From: Mimachlamys varia
Taxonomy: Eukaryota > Mollusca > Bivalvia > Pectinida > Pectinidae
NCBI GenBank assembly: GCA_947623455.1
Contig: OX392533.1
Location: forward strand, 34,098,229-34,162,228
DNA: 64,000 nt
Direction: 5' to 3'
Under the pieces are notes generated by a model. It was not told the origin of the DNA, searched no databases, and saw nothing but the letters and a program-made list of their open reading frames with translations. A program made the translations under genes and the position numbers. Shown here in pieces: positions 1-11,570 of the stretch (within the stretch, counting starts at the first letter, position 1; each line of letters starts with the position of its first letter).

Positions 1-104
1 CTGTGTCATTACAGCGTATTTGTATTTCCCACAAATTGCTGTTCAGTGTTGTCAATCTGATTTAAATCCAGTTCAATTGTCGCTCCTTTATTCTCCGCAT
101 ATAT

Positions 105-240
105 AAGATCGTGTAACATCCCAAAAAGAGGTCATGATCTGAAGACCTTTTGCAACAGCCAATCAAATTACCACAGCAAAACTCCTGACTGTGGGGATTT
201 GTGGACGAAAATGCTTGCATTAGGCCTAGAAAGTTGGAAA
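105..240. repeat. Degenerate fragment of the ~390-bp CAATCTGATT element
   Basis: This stretch holds the order of words seen in the inner part of the ~390-bp element best preserved at 24230-24618: a 'catcccaaaaagaggtcatg' stretch, then 'gaccttttgcaacagccaat', then a diverged 'gcttgcat'. Both ends are lost. No gene is visible from 1 to 280. Confidence 0.45.
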
Positions 241-280
241 AAAGCAAAGGTTAATTCATATACTTGCAGTTTTTTTTCTG

Positions 281-597
281 TTAAAGGCCCAATATACGTA
301 ACTTTCGGCGAAAATCAAGCTTAATAACTTATAATATTTATAAATTTAGTTAATATAAAGTGATATCAGCAATTTAAAGATGAGTTCTTACGCGATAACC
401 GGTACAGCAGCAGTTGAAACTCGGTATTTGTAAACACGCGTCCATTTTGAACGGTCTTCTACCTTCGACTTGTTGTTGAATTGGGCAACACCTGAATTAT
501 TTAGACTTATTTTTGCATGGTAATTAACTGGATTTGTTTTCATTATTTTTCAGAATCCCGAAAAAAAATCTTGAAGTTACGTATATTGGGCCTTTAA
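281..597. mobile_element. Inverted-repeat MITE bounded by TTAA (piggyBac-like), copy 1
   Basis: The element starts with TTAA followed by AGGCCCAATATACGTAACTT and ends with the exact inverse followed by TTAA, giving 20-bp perfect terminal inverted repeats. TTAA at both outer edges fits a piggyBac-type target duplication. It has no coding capacity. A second copy at 46408-46800 has the same ends and a similar core, so the ends are those of a mobile unit. Confidence 0.75.
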
Positions 598-1160
598 TGG
601 TTCATTACTATCTGTTCAATATAGCAACATTTGCGGCCATAGCTTTCATTTCAATACTTTCAAACATGAAAACGGTTTAATGAATGTAACAACATGAACT
701 TTGCATTTATATAAGCCTTGATTAACCCTGCCTATGTCCATTATTGATGATGTCATGCAATTGTGATTAGAACTGGATAATTTGCATAATAAAGCCCATA
801 TGCATTGTCAACGACATTTTGCACTACCTCATGCAAAGTTATTGGAAAATAACACTAGTTTGCAGGACAATAGTTATCGCGTGAATATCAGTGTAGACTG
901 TAAATATTTATAGAAACACTAAGGCAATATTGTATTTATGACGTCATAACCATACTTATGACCTTACATGAAAAGCTCCCGTAGCTTTATATTGGGGGTT
1001 GAAATTCAGATAATTGCCGGTTACTATGTGTTAAGCTGGGCCATAGCAATATGGGGATGAAGATGAAGTTGGACGAATGATTTCGTTTTTCCTTGACGTT
1101 TATTATCATTAACACGTTTGCCATCGTGACGACAATGCGCAAGCGTTAAAATAACCGGTT
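598..1160. other. No gene seen
   Basis: AT-rich sequence with stops in all frames and no recognisable domain. No repeat seen elsewhere in the window was noticed here. Confidence 0.6.
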
Positions 1161-1167
1161 TTTTTTA

Positions 1168-2717
1168 GCTCACCTGGCCCAAAGGGCCAAGTGAGCTTAT
1201 GTGATGGTGCAGCGTCCGTCAACTTTTTCCTTTAAACGACTTCTTCTAAAATACTGACATGAAATTTGGCTGGTAGATTTCTTGGAAGGAGCTGAACAAA
1301 GTTTGCGAAAAAAGTCACTTTGACCTAATTTCAAGGTCACAGCTAAAGGGTAAAACATGTCGAAACCTTCAAACAACTTCTTCTAAAATACCGTCAGGCA
1401 TAGAGAGTTCATATTTGACCAGTAGCTTTCTTGGATGAAGCCAAATAAAGTTTGCGAAAAGAAATGACCGTGACCAATATTCAAGGTCACAGTGAGGTTA
1501 AATCTATTTTAACCTTTAAACGACTTCTTCTGAAATACAAAAAAGCCCTAGAAACATGGCATTTGGCTGAAAGGTTCCTTGGATGAAGCCCAACAAAGTT
1601 TGCGAAAAAAATGACCTTGACCTATATTTAAGGTCACAAGTGTCATATCTGTTAAAACCTTCAAACGACTTCTTCTGAAATACAAAAAGCCCTAGAAACA
1701 TGGCATTTGGCTGAAAGGTTCCTTGGATAAAGCCCGACAAAGTTTGCGAAAAAAAATGACCTTCACCTATATTCAAGGTCACAGGGGTCAAATCTGTTAA
1801 AGCCTTCAAACGACTTCTTCTGATATACCAAAAGCCCTAGAAGCATGATATTTGGCTGAAATGTTACTTGGATAAAGCCCGACAAAGTTTGCGAAAAAAA
1901 ATGACCTTCACCTATATTCAAGGTCACAGGGGTCAAATCTGTTAAAGCCTTCAAACGACTTCTTCTGATATACCAAAAGCCCTAGAAGCATGATATTTGG
2001 CTGAAATGTTACTTGGATAAAGCCCGACAAAGTTTGCGAAAAGAAATGACCTTGACTTTTATTCAAGGTCACAATGGTCAAATCTGTTAAAACCTTTAAA
2101 TAACTTTTTCTGAAATACCAAAAACCCTAGAAGCATGACATTTGGCTAAAATGTGTCTTGGATGAAGCCTGACAAAGTTTGCGAAAAGAAATGACCTTGA
2201 CCTATATTCAAGGTCACAGGGGTCAAATCTGTTAAAGCCTTCAAACGACTTCTTCTGAAATACCAAAAGCCCTAGAAGCATGATATTTGGCTGAAATGTT
2301 ACTTGGATGAAGCCCGACAACGTTTGTGAAAAGAAATGACCTTGACGTATATTCAAGGTCACAGGGGTCAAAGCTGTTAAAACATTCAAACGACTTCGTC
2401 TGAAGTACCAATAGCCCTAGAAGCATGACATTTGGCTGAAAGGTTTCTTGGATGAAGCCTGACAAAGTTTGCGAAAAGAAATGACCTTGATCTTTATTTG
2501 CCTAGAGACATGATATTTGGCTGGTAGCGTCCTGGGATGAAGCCAAACAAAATTTGAAAATGAAAATGATGTCTTATAAGGTCACAGGGGTAAAACATGT
2601 TTAAATCTTAAGATATTCTTCTAATTGTCTTACATTAAAAGATTTTAGGGTAACACTATAATATAAGTCAGAGATTGATACCAGGTGAGCGATGCAGGCC
2701 CATTGGGCCTCATGTAT
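1168..2717. mobile_element. Tandem-array element A (~145-bp units, hairpin end)
   Basis: The left end is a short palindrome (agctcacctggcccaaaggg and its complement), followed by 'cagcgtccgtcaac'. About eight or nine diverged units of about 145 bp follow, and the right end reads 'gcaggcccattgggcctc'. Each unit has the order caaagtttgcg, aaatgacc, tattcaaggtca, acgacttcttctga, tttggctgaaa. Related elements lie at 9281-10302 (reverse), 20715-21770 and 37862-40177. The design resembles the array-bearing non-autonomous elements known from bivalves (pearl/CvA of oysters, DTC84 of Donax). That comparison is from memory and the superfamily is not established. Long minus-strand open frames here are by-products of the array. 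Confidence 0.8.
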
Positions 2718-2816
2718 TCAAACAACATGGCGACTGCCGTCAGGTCATCGACGGTGATCGCAATTAAGCTGAAGAAATGTGCCCATGTTCCTGAAAAGTC
2801 AATGATGACGCTGACT

Positions 2817-2946
2817 GCTGGTCTTATTCACTTGTGCTTTTACGAGGATCTCCATGTAAATCTTTCTTTTGTTCCTATTTTGCCTCTAGTTTAATCGATT
2901 TTGAGTTCGGATTACGAGTTGTTAACGCTTTGGTATTCTCTGATTT
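2817..2946 (+). repeat. 3' tail of a Penelope-like retroelement
   Basis: This matches the conserved 3' segment that follows the reverse-transcriptase fragment at 17275-18170. Recurring words are 'ctccatgtaaatctttc', 'attttgcctctagtttaatc', 'gattttgagttcggatta' and a closing 'ggtattctctgatttttt'. Only the tail is present. Confidence 0.65.
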
Positions 2947-3349
2947 TTTTTCAGTTGAATATCAATTTCACAAATTTAAATACTGTACGTAAACACTATC
3001 GCGGTAATCTTTTTTAAGCGCGGTATTGCGTTTAAATATGATTGCGCTAATTTGACTTTGTATATGCTGCTCACATAGTGATTACCACGGATGTACGAAT
3101 TTACCATTGCGCTGATGTTCAACTGGCAATGCGCCAAATTAAGCACGTTCACAGTAACCCTTGGGTGCACAGTTATATCCTGCCAGTTTATTCATTTAAA
3201 CTTGCTGAATATACTTTTAGTATAATACTATTAAGTATATTCAGAAAATGTTGTGTTGTCAAAAAAAAACTTAGTCGTAGTCTGCAGACGAAAATGCTAT
3301 AATCTGTATATGTCTTATTAATTATATTTGAATTCTTTTTCATTGACAG

Positions 3350-3472
3350 ACAATTAGGCTGACGTCTGATCCTGCGAGACAATCCACGCTTTCTTCAGTC
3401 GGTTATACAACAACAGGTCATCATTGTCTACAACAATTGCGAACAAGTGAAAAAGGAGGAAAATCAATTTAA
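3350..3472 (+). pseudogene. Candidate last exon of a paralogous gene (probably frameshifted)
   Basis: An acceptor (ttcattgacag) precedes a phase-0 frame starting TIRLTSDPARQST and running 40 codons to TAA. It aligns with the candidate last exon at 50521-50601 (AIRLPPDPARKST). Over the first 13 codons I count about 11 differences at third positions against about 4 at first and 1 at second, the pattern of coding sequence under selection. A one-base indel after codon 13 then puts the two copies in different frames, so this copy may be broken. The preceding ~100 bp, including the 'gtctgcagacga' word, is also related. It most likely marks the 3' end of a tandem paralogue whose body lies left of the window. 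Confidence 0.45.
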
Positions 3473-3677
3473 AACATTTAAGGCGATGCCAATTTGATTT
3501 ATTGTTTGTTGGATTTTCCGCCCCCGTTTTATAAAAATTAAACAAAAGTAAACAATTACAGCTCCAATTTTAGCGTCAGTAAAAAGTAACAAATTCGGAT
3601 ATATTATACAATTTCAAGGGTGTGTTTTCGGCAGCATCATCCAACATCAAAACACGAGAATGCGCGACAAGGCTTTT

Positions 3678-4200
3678 TAGCTCGCCGTCGCGTCCGTCCG
3701 TCAACAATCGAATTCTTTCTGTTAACCACTGATCTGAATTTAATCAAATTTTAGTGGTAACATCCCTAGGTGGCTGGGATTGAAATTTATACAAATGATG
3801 GGGCTGGCCCGCCAGGGGCCTGATGAATAGGGCCAAAAGGGGTCCATGTGGCTATATTCATATTAACGACCTTTTCTCTGGATCTAGCAATGCGAATTCG
3901 AAACATTCATATTTTGTTACTAGCATTCCTATGTGACTGGGATTCAAATTTGTACAAATGATTGCGCTGACCCCCCAAGGGGCCTGAGGAGCGAGGCCAA
4001 AAGTGGTTAATCTGGTTATACGTGTATTCATATTAACGACTTCTTTCTGAATCTAAGCAATATGAAACATTGTTAATAGTGGTAGCATCCCTAAGTGGCT
4101 GGGTTTCAAATTTATACAAATGATGGGGTTGACCCTCCAGGGGCAAAATGGGACCATTGAACAATATTGATATAACTAAAAGAGTATGATAAAGAAGAGG
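3678..4200 (+). repeat. Diverged hairpin-ended repeat with ~150-bp units
   Basis: Starts with a degraded 'tttttagctcgccgtcgcgtccgtccgtcaac' end. Three units follow, each with 'catccctaggtggctggg', 'caaatttgtacaaatgatgg' and a 'gaccc-ccaggggcctgagg' segment. It is a relative of the elements at 8478-9219 and 27232-28298. No coding sequence. Confidence 0.6.
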
Positions 4201-4227
4201 TGTCCTCAGCACAGAGACGAGTTAAGG

Positions 4228-4615
4228 CAATCTGATTAAAATGATATCTGGATCTCCGCGCCGTTCCATAAACTTCTCTCTGCTGCGTTAAGATCTGAGA
4301 TAATCCAATAGGGGTCTTGCCCTGATGACCTTTGCAAAAGTTTTGCATTAGCCAATCGAATTACTACTGTCAGAATCTTGACAGTGAAATTCTGAGGCGA
4401 CAAAGCTTGCATTTGTCCATTTAGTCATTTCGTCACCAATAAAGTTCATGTGGAATAATGTGACGAAATGGCTTGCTGCAAGATGACATGTCATTGGAAA
4501 ATTGTTTTAGCGTTAAGTAAAGAGGCGACAAAGGTCAACTAAACGTGACCTCTTATGTGATGTCAGATCCTTGTAAAACGGAGCGAGAACAAGCATCTGT
4601 ATTTTAATCAGATTG
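4228..4615. mobile_element. ~390-bp CAATCTGATT element, copy
   Basis: Starts CAATCTGATTAAAAT and ends ATTTTAATCAGATTG. The flanks carry a likely target duplication: gagttaagg on the left and tagttaagg (one base displaced) on the right. The internal word order matches the reference copy at 24230-24618, including the subterminal 'gatctccgcgccgttcc' end and the 'gttttacaaggatc' palindrome side. Non-coding. Confidence 0.8.
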
Positions 4616-4889
4616 CTAGTTAAGGATGCGTGTTCATTAATATAAAAGACAAAAATAGAGGCCTAAGAACAGACCGCTGTGATACACCAGCATTAACTGT
4701 TTTTCAAGGAGGAGTTATAACCAGACTGTTTTCTGCATAACAGATATTTAACTTGTTTTCTTTAACTGTGCAGGTGAGTACTTTTTCAGTCAGCGTGTAC
4801 TGTTTAAGTTTGTAAACGAGGCCTCTAGTTGAACTTTCGCCCCTCTGAGGAAGGCTATAGTTTCTGTCCCCAGGCCGAGAGACATACAA

Positions 4890-5140
4890 TTGTACTTATT
4901 ACTCCCTGCTTGACGCTCATTATGGGATGGAACGAGTTGTTCGCTCGTTGTCAGTATATATATAATGTGGCGGGGAGTCTTTGGCCGTATACTGCAGTGT
5001 GGTAGCACTTTAAAAAGGCAAAAGATCCAAATTATCGCAAGAAAACTTGCACAAACATACCATAACCTCCGTAATACACACGCTCTCAACACACACAACC
5101 ACATCGCATACACCGGGAGGCCGTCCTTTCATTAAAAAAA
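4890..5140 (-). repeat. Dispersed repeat 'gtggtagcactttaaa' family
   Basis: Contains, on the minus strand, 'gtcctattaac'-type and 'agtgctaccaca' words shared with 18789-19210, 41950-42120, 51090-51400, 55000-55270, 56130-56340 and 62225-62420. Non-coding. The family shares its 'cctggc..aataggacgt' motif with the SINE at 32724-33172. Confidence 0.5.
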
Positions 5141-5281
5141 ACTGGCTGTAAATAGAAAGTAAAGACTATCAACCAACTAACTATTAAATACTTTAGGAAA
5201 GCCACAGAAAATAAATGCTATATAATTATATATTCATTGTTGTAAGGATCAGAGTGTGGTATGGTATAATTTTATTAGTTG

Positions 5282-5440
5282 ATGTGTGCAAGATTTATTG
5301 GGTTAGCAACCTGATTGTATTATTTTGAAACAAAATGTAAATGTGTTTGTATACTACACGCTCTAAAATTTTACCAATACAACTTGATAATGATACTGGT
5401 CTGTAATTACATACAATATGTATATCGTCAATTTCGTCAA
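5282..5440 (-). pseudogene. LINE reverse-transcriptase fragment
   Basis: The minus-strand frame includes CNYRPVSLSSCIGKILERVV followed by YKHIY. This is the 'NYRPISLLS...KILERVV' block upstream of the catalytic motifs in CR1/Jockey-type LINE reverse transcriptases. The flanking blocks are missing, so it is a small dead fragment. It is not the same copy as the LINE at 58650-60240, which is on the other strand. Confidence 0.6.
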
Positions 5441-5580
5441 TATGCATAATATCAGCTACATGTACTCTCGAATTTACATGTTTGTAAAGACTCTGTAAAT
5501 ATAATATATAGCGGCAGAGAAATCTCATTATTCATTGTCACATTCTATGACTTATTCCGTCAGATTAGGATGATTTATAA

Positions 5581-6840
5581 GTCCCCTGCCGGTGAAACCG
5601 GAGGGGACTATAGTGTCTGTCTGTTCGGGGACGGACGGACGTTAGTTTCCAGACGATAACTTGAGAGAGTATTGATGGGTGTTAACAATTCATACATAGT
5701 GAGCTTATGGGTAAAACAGAGTGGGATTAGATTGGCTTTTGGTCGAAAAATCAACTACAAAGGTCTTTCTTGCAATCTGGTGCATGGATTTGTGCATGCA
5801 TGTTTCAAACTTGTATTTTGTGTCATTTTGTGCCCTACTTGTTGAACGGTTTTTTGTATTTAGAGTGTTTATGAAATACATGCAATTAATGAAGTGTGTA
5901 TGTATGTATCCACTTGCATGTTGATACATGGATACTTGTACACATGCTTGTGTGTATGTAGGCATGTGTGTATAAATGTTATTTTTATGTTAAGCGCTTA
6001 CGTTATTGTTGTTGTTTATCACTTATGTTAAAACATCTTGATGCATGTATTTATTTGTTAAATGATGTTATTTCTTGCGATATATTTTGAAAGAATTGTG
6101 AATTAAAGAAAAGATATCTTACTGAAAAAAGGCATTTTTTCATCAAATCTTGTTCTCCATAGATAACTTGAGCAAAGATTGATCTATTGGGTTGCTTATA
6201 TATAAGGTAATACACCGTAGGATTGAATGTGGGGTCGAAAGGCCATCTTGAAAGATCACTAGCTCAAAAAAATATTTTTCATCAAAATTTGGTTTTCATA
6301 TGATAACTTTAGTAAGGATAGATGAATTTAGTTCAAACTTTAAACAATGTGTACTTGTGAGGTAATGCAGTGTTGGATCGAAAGGTCGCGGTTTGTTGAA
6401 AATAGATATATTTTTTTTGTCAAATCTTTCTTTCCAGATGATAATTTCAGAAAGGATTGATGGATTATGTGTTAGCTTGAGAGGTAATAGTATTTCAGTG
6501 TTGGATTGATTTAACGGTCGAAAGATCAATGTTGTTTAAAATATATATTTTTTTCGAGAAATCTTTGATTACTGATAATAACTTGAAAAAGGATTGCTGG
6601 ATTTAGTTGAAACTTCATACAATATTAGCTTATGAGGTAATACAGAGTGGGCTTGTGTTTGGGGTCAGGTCAACTCCAAAGGTCACTGTTGCTAAAAAAT
6701 AACTATTGTTTCCTCCTATTTTAATTTCCAGATGATATCTTAGAAAAGATCGTTTGATTTGGTTGAAACTTAATGAAATCTAAGCTTATTACGTTTATAG
6801 AGCAGGATTGAGTTTTGGGTGAAACGGTCACCATATTTGT
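5581..6840 (+). repeat. Diverged tandem repeat, ~130-150-bp units, 'GTCCCC..GGGGAC' end
   Basis: Begins with a palindromic end around 'gtcccctgccggtgaaaccg' and continues with five or more diverged units containing 'agatgataactt-ag--aggattgat', 'ttggttgaaac', 'gaggtaatacag-g' and 'aaaggtcac'. A related end occurs near 41170. Short open frames in it are chance. Confidence 0.6.
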
Positions 6841-7480
6841 TTTAAAAATTGCATGTTTTAATGTTTCTTATCCGTTATATGTTTCCTAATATTTTTGTTT
6901 ACGTATTTGTCTATTCGTGAAAGGTATACAGGTATTTAAAGCAGTTATAATATTTATAGTTAAACAGTCGTATATACCACTAACATATGTACACAATTCT
7001 TTTTGTTATACATTACTAATAATAATGTTTAGCTTATAAATATTTGTTTGGCTTTAAGTTCATACTTTCGTTTTAACTTTTTTTTCTTTTTCAATCAAAA
7101 TTGCAAAGACTGCTCTGTGATCAACTATCAGTTTGATAAGAGATTGTGGTAGCGATAGCATCACTCACGGCAATAGGATCAATCAAACCAGATGAGTTTT
7201 CAGTATTTCTGGTAGGTTCTTATATAATAACTGTAAGATTATATTATGTTAACATATTGAATAATTCAACATCGGTTAATTTTAAGAAGTCTACTTTAGA
7301 ATCGCCCTTCCATAATATATTATTAGAAATGTCAAAGGCAATGTCTACTTAGTGCTCCATATACCTTCTGTATAGTTCATATGAGGGGTGTTATACAGGT
7401 TGTTATGTTGATATATTGGAGTATAATTGCGCCCATATGATTTAATCGTTTGCAAAATCTAGATAATATCATCATATCAT
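6841..7480. other. No gene seen
   Basis: AT-rich sequence without a recognisable domain or a repeat seen elsewhere in this window. The 68-codon frame at 7146-7352 has no family features. Confidence 0.5.
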
Positions 7481-7482
7481 AT

Positions 7483-7725
7483 CTAGAACTCAGTTTTTGT
7501 TACGTTCGCTTCAATGTTTAATTGTATTAAATTAAGGGCGTGAACAGCAGACGTAATTGTGTTATTTTGACCGGGGTTTGGATGGCGATCTCCGGACATA
7601 AGTAATCGAAATAAGATAGGAAGGATAATATTAGTGTTGACGGTCGTTTGAAGGATGAGTGAAAAGCTGATCCTGTATAGAGGGTTAAAAGTACATGGTA
7701 AGAATTGTATTTGGAGTTTAGTCAT
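7483..7725 (-). pseudogene. 5' part of a LINE ORF2 with a degenerate 2A-like motif
   Basis: An 80-codon minus-strand frame contains LLMSGDRHPNPGQ followed by LNLIQLNIEAN. The layout 'LLxSGDxHPNPGP' followed by 'LxLLHLNIRS' is typical of the start of the endonuclease-RT protein of several APE-type LINEs in invertebrates. 'GDxxxNPGP' is the ribosome-skipping 2A-like signature reported from some of these. Here the last residue is Q (CAA) instead of P (CCA), one base away, which should abolish skipping. The frame ends after about 20 residues of the endonuclease start, so the copy is truncated. Confidence 0.6.
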
Positions 7726-7955
7726 CCCGGATAGAGCACTTCGTGTATGTAAAAGCTATATGTGTTTGATATTGTTACGTTTTATATTTGGTGTGTAAAT
7801 AGTTTGCTGTTGTGTTAAGAACTGTGCTAAAGGCGACAATAGTTTAATTAGAGTTTGAAGTTGAGATTCAGCGAGACAAGATGTTAGCTTCTTGAGTAAG
7901 AGGCCAGGGAAAGAATCGGCCGGCGTGACCTGGGTAAAGTAGAACGGAAATAAAA

Positions 7956-8330
7956 CAATTCTGATTAAAGTAATATCTTGATCTCCGCGCCGTTCCGTAA
8001 ACTTCTCTCTGCTGCGTTAAGTAAAACGGAGTGCATCTGATTAAAATACAAATCCTTGTTCTCACTCCGTTTTACAAGAATCTGACAACATCCAATAAGA
8101 GGTCACGTCCAGATGACCTTTGTCGACTCTTTACTTTACAATAAAATAATTTTCCAACGACCTGTCATCTTGCAGCAGGCCATTTCGTCACATTATTCCA
8201 CACGAACGTTTTGGTGACGAAATGACTAAACGGAAAAATGTGTTTATGCAAGCTTTGTCGCGGAGATCAAGATATGATTTTAATCGGATTGAACGGAGGG
8301 AGAACAAGGATCTGTATTTTAATCAGATTG
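7956..8330. mobile_element. Rearranged ~390-bp CAATCTGATT element
   Basis: This copy contains both kinds of subterminal sequence twice. The 'cttgatctccgcgccgttcc' end is at the left, joined directly to the 'gatccttgttctcactccg' end, then the normal interior, then a shortened right end followed by a second 'gagaacaaggatctgtattt' end. It looks like a chimera of two elements or the result of aberrant transposition. Internal hairpin words 'catttcgtcacattattcc' and 'ggtgacgaaatgac' are intact. Confidence 0.65.
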
Positions 8331-8477
8331 GAAAAAAATAGGAGATAGCTGGGGAGCCCCGAGAAGTAGAGATTGATTAGCAATGCGAAGTACATTTTTA
8401 CTTGTGGATTAAAATGCAAAGTACTAAATAAACTTTTCAAATACCATGTATGTTGTGTTACATCTTATTGCTTTTTT

Positions 8478-9219
8478 AGCTCACCTGGTCTGAAGGACCG
8501 AGGTGAGCTTATGCCATATCGTGGCTTCCGGTCGTCCGTCAACAATTGTTTAAACGACTTCTTCACCAGAACCACTGATTGGAAATCAACCTGATTTGGC
8601 AGGAAGTATCGATTCAAAATTCTACTAATGGTGGGACTGACTCCCTAGGGTCTGAGGGCCAGGGCCAAAAACGGTTAATTAGCTATATTGGTTAAGCGAC
8701 TTCTTCTCCATTACCATTGATTTGAAATCGGCCTTATTTGGCAGGAAGTATCCCTAAATGTTCAGGATTCAAAATTGTACTAATGGTGGGACTGATCGCC
8801 CAGGGGGCTGAGAGGCGGGGCCAAAAAAAGTTATTTAGCTATATTGATATTAGCGACTTCTCCATAACCGCTGATTGGGAATCGACCTTATTTGACAGGA
8901 AGCATCCCTAGGTGCTCAGGATTCAAAATTGTACTCGTGGTGGGACTGACCCGCTAGGGAGCAGAGGGGCGGGGCCAAAAAGAGTTATTTAGCTATATCA
9001 TGGTTGAAGCGACTTTTTCTCCATAACCACTGACTGCAATTTAGTCTTATTTGGCAGAATTTATCCCTAGGTGCTCAGGATTCAAAATTGTAATTTTAGT
9101 GGGACTGAACCCTCTCCCCCCAGGGGGCTGAAGTGTGGGGCTAGAAAGATATTTTACCATGATTACCTAGATACCATTGTATCCCAAGTGAGCGATGCAG
9201 GCCCTCTGGGCCTCTTGTT
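8478..9219 (+). mobile_element. Hairpin-ended array element, 'accactgattggaaatc' type (+)
   Basis: The left end is the hairpin 'agctcacctggtctgaagga' with its complement, and the right end reads 'gaggccctctgggcctctt'-like. About four units of about 165 bp repeat 'ttctccataaccactgattg', 'ttatttggcaggaagcatcc', 'aggattcaaaattgtac' and 'ggtgggactgacc'. The reverse-oriented relative is at 27232-28298. Confidence 0.7.
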
Positions 9220-9280
9220 TACTTGTAAATTTATCTGCAAGCATGTCTTAAAAAATCAGAGAATACAAACGCGCAACCAA

Positions 9281-10302
9281 CAAGAGGCCCAATGGGCCTG
9301 CATCGCTGACTTATATTATAGTGTAACCCTTAAGTCCCCTAAAATCTTTTACTGCAAGACATTTAGAAGAACATGCGAAGATTTATACATATTTTTACCC
9401 CTGTGACCTTATAAGACAACAACATTTTCATTTTCAATTTTTGTTTGGCTTTATCCGAGGACACTACCAGCCAAATATCAGGTCTCTAGGCATTTGGGTT
9501 TATCAGAAGAAGTCGCTCAAAGCTGTTAACTGATTTGACCACTCTGACATTTAATACTGGTCAAGCTCAATTTCCTTCCAAAAGTTTGTGAAGCTTCATA
9601 CAAGGAACCTTTCGGCCAACTATCATGCTTCTAGGTATTTCAGAAGTGGCTTAAATGTTTAAACAGATTTGACTCCTGTGGCCTTGAATATAGGTCAAGG
9701 TCATTTTTTTTCGCAAACTATGTTGAGCTTCATCTATGGAACCTTTCAGCCAAATACCATGTTTCTAGGTCTTTTGGTATTTCAGAAGAAGTCATTTGAA
9801 GGTTTTAACAGTTTTGACCCTTGTGACCTTGAATATAAGTCAATGTCATTTCTTTCCGCGAACTTTGTTGGGCTTCATCCAAGGAAAATTTCAGCCAAAT
9901 ATCATACTTCTAGGGATTTTGGTTTATTAGAAGAAGTAGTTTAAATGTTAAAATAAATTTAACCTCACTGTGACCTTGAATATGGGTCAAGGTCGTTTCT
10001 TTTCGCAAACTATATTTGGCTTCATCAAAGGAAGCTACCGGTCAAATATGAGGTCTCTATGCCTGACGGTATTTTAGAAGAAGTTGTTTGAAAGTTTCGA
10101 CATTTTTGACCCCTGTGACCTTGAAATTGGGTAAAAGTGATTTTTTTCGCAAACTTTGTTCAGTTCCTTCCAAGAAAGCTACCAGCCAAATTTCATGTCA
10201 CTAGGCCTTTCAGTCGTTTAAAGGAAAAAGTTGACGGACGGACGACGAACGCTGCACCATCACACAAGCTCGCTTGGCCCTTCGGGCCAGGTGAGCTTAA
10301 AA
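9281..10302 (-). mobile_element. Tandem-array element B (reverse orientation of A)
   Basis: Reverse-complement arrangement of the 1168-2717 element. It starts 'caagaggcccaatgggcctg' and ends with the hairpin 'cttggcccttcgggccaggt'. Five or six diverged ~145-bp units are present. The open frame at 9669-9944 is one of the frames created by the unit (see the finding on frame rotation), not a gene. Confidence 0.75.
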
Positions 10303-10309
10303 ACCATAA

Positions 10310-10350
10310 TCCAAACTCAACATCGATTAAACTAGAGGCAAAATAGGAAC
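10310..10350 (-). repeat. Short Penelope-like 3' tail
   Basis: Minus-strand match to the conserved tail words 'gcctctagtttaatcgat' and 'gagtttggattatgg' seen at 17275-18170. Confidence 0.5.
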
Positions 10351-10362
10351 AAAGGGAATGTT

Positions 10363-10665
10363 TTGTTATGTTTTAACAAAGAATGCTCCATGATAGCTCC
10401 CAACTATGTATTTGTATCGTCGTCCGCCTTACTTGCAAAAGAAAGTTCTAATATTGAGAGACCGGAGACGTTCTTTCAGTTTGGTATGTGGTATAGTAGT
10501 GTACAGGCTGGAAAATCAAAGGTTTTGAAAGACGAAACATTTTTGGGAAGTCGGTGCTCAAGACTGATCAGAATATCTTTTGAGTTTCTTCAAAATCCAC
10601 ATCCAATTAATGCCACTTCCGGAGTATACATTAGTAAAGGAGCTTTAATGTTTGATCTGAAGTAA
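10363..10665 (+). other. Unassigned 100-codon open frame
   Basis: Starts at ATG and runs 100 codons with mixed composition (for example the stretch VFVSSSALLAKESSNIERPE). I do not recognise a domain, signal peptide or membrane span. It follows directly on a retroelement tail and lacks a visible intron context, so it may be chance or part of an unknown element. Confidence 0.2.
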
Positions 10666-10669
10666 GAAA

Positions 10670-11570
10670 TATTGAAATACGAGGATATTGTCCAACTTTG
10701 ATCTGTCGGCATCAAACGATTTTGGCCGCAAGTTTTTAAAATCTTTTTAAAAAGTAACGACAATTGTATAACAATGCAATAAATATTGAATTGTTTATAA
10801 ACGAACATTATACTGTGCCCCAGTATCTAGAAATTGACATTTAAAGTTGACCGCTGCCGATAAATTTTAATGAGCTTGCCGGTCACGTGATACATGTGAC
10901 GTCTTTAAAGCACAACTGGCTGAGTAGCTACAAGCAATTCTCCACATTCTAAATATACGTACTTTTGACACGGACACGATTGACAGTGAAATTCTTGGTG
11001 TGGACCAGAAGTTACACATAATACCCTTACAATTTTAACCTGTTAGAATGCCAAAAAAATCGGAAGGAAGAGGACATTGACGACAAGGAATATAGACAGG
11101 TCGAACAGCACTTTTTGAATACGGCACGGTTAGTAGGCTACTGTATCTACATTTTAATCTAAGTGAAGCAATCAAAAATGTCAATAATTGAAAATATCAT
11201 GTCAAATGTAATTTCGAGTTAAGATTTCGTTTATTTTCTCTCTGTAAACGTCGCGATAATCATAATCTTACAAGCGCATCAAAATGAATCTGACGAAGAC
11301 GGACGATTGCAATACACAACCAATAACAAACGGCAACTAAATATATTTATTTTGTATACATACAGAATTTAGTGATTCGGTTTTGCTTGTTATCATGATG
11401 TTGACTTATCCTACATTCTTACCACCGGTATCCGAAATTTTGTAATTGATAATAGTACAGACTTCGATCAAATTCCGTGTAGTAGCAATTAAAAATGGAA
11501 CACATCAGCAAAATTAGAATTCGTAAGCTTTGCTTCGGACAACAAACTTCAACAAAAATACAAAGGGCAA
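10670..11570. other. No gene seen
   Basis: AT-rich, with stops in all frames. No repeat matching other parts of the window was noticed. Confidence 0.5.
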
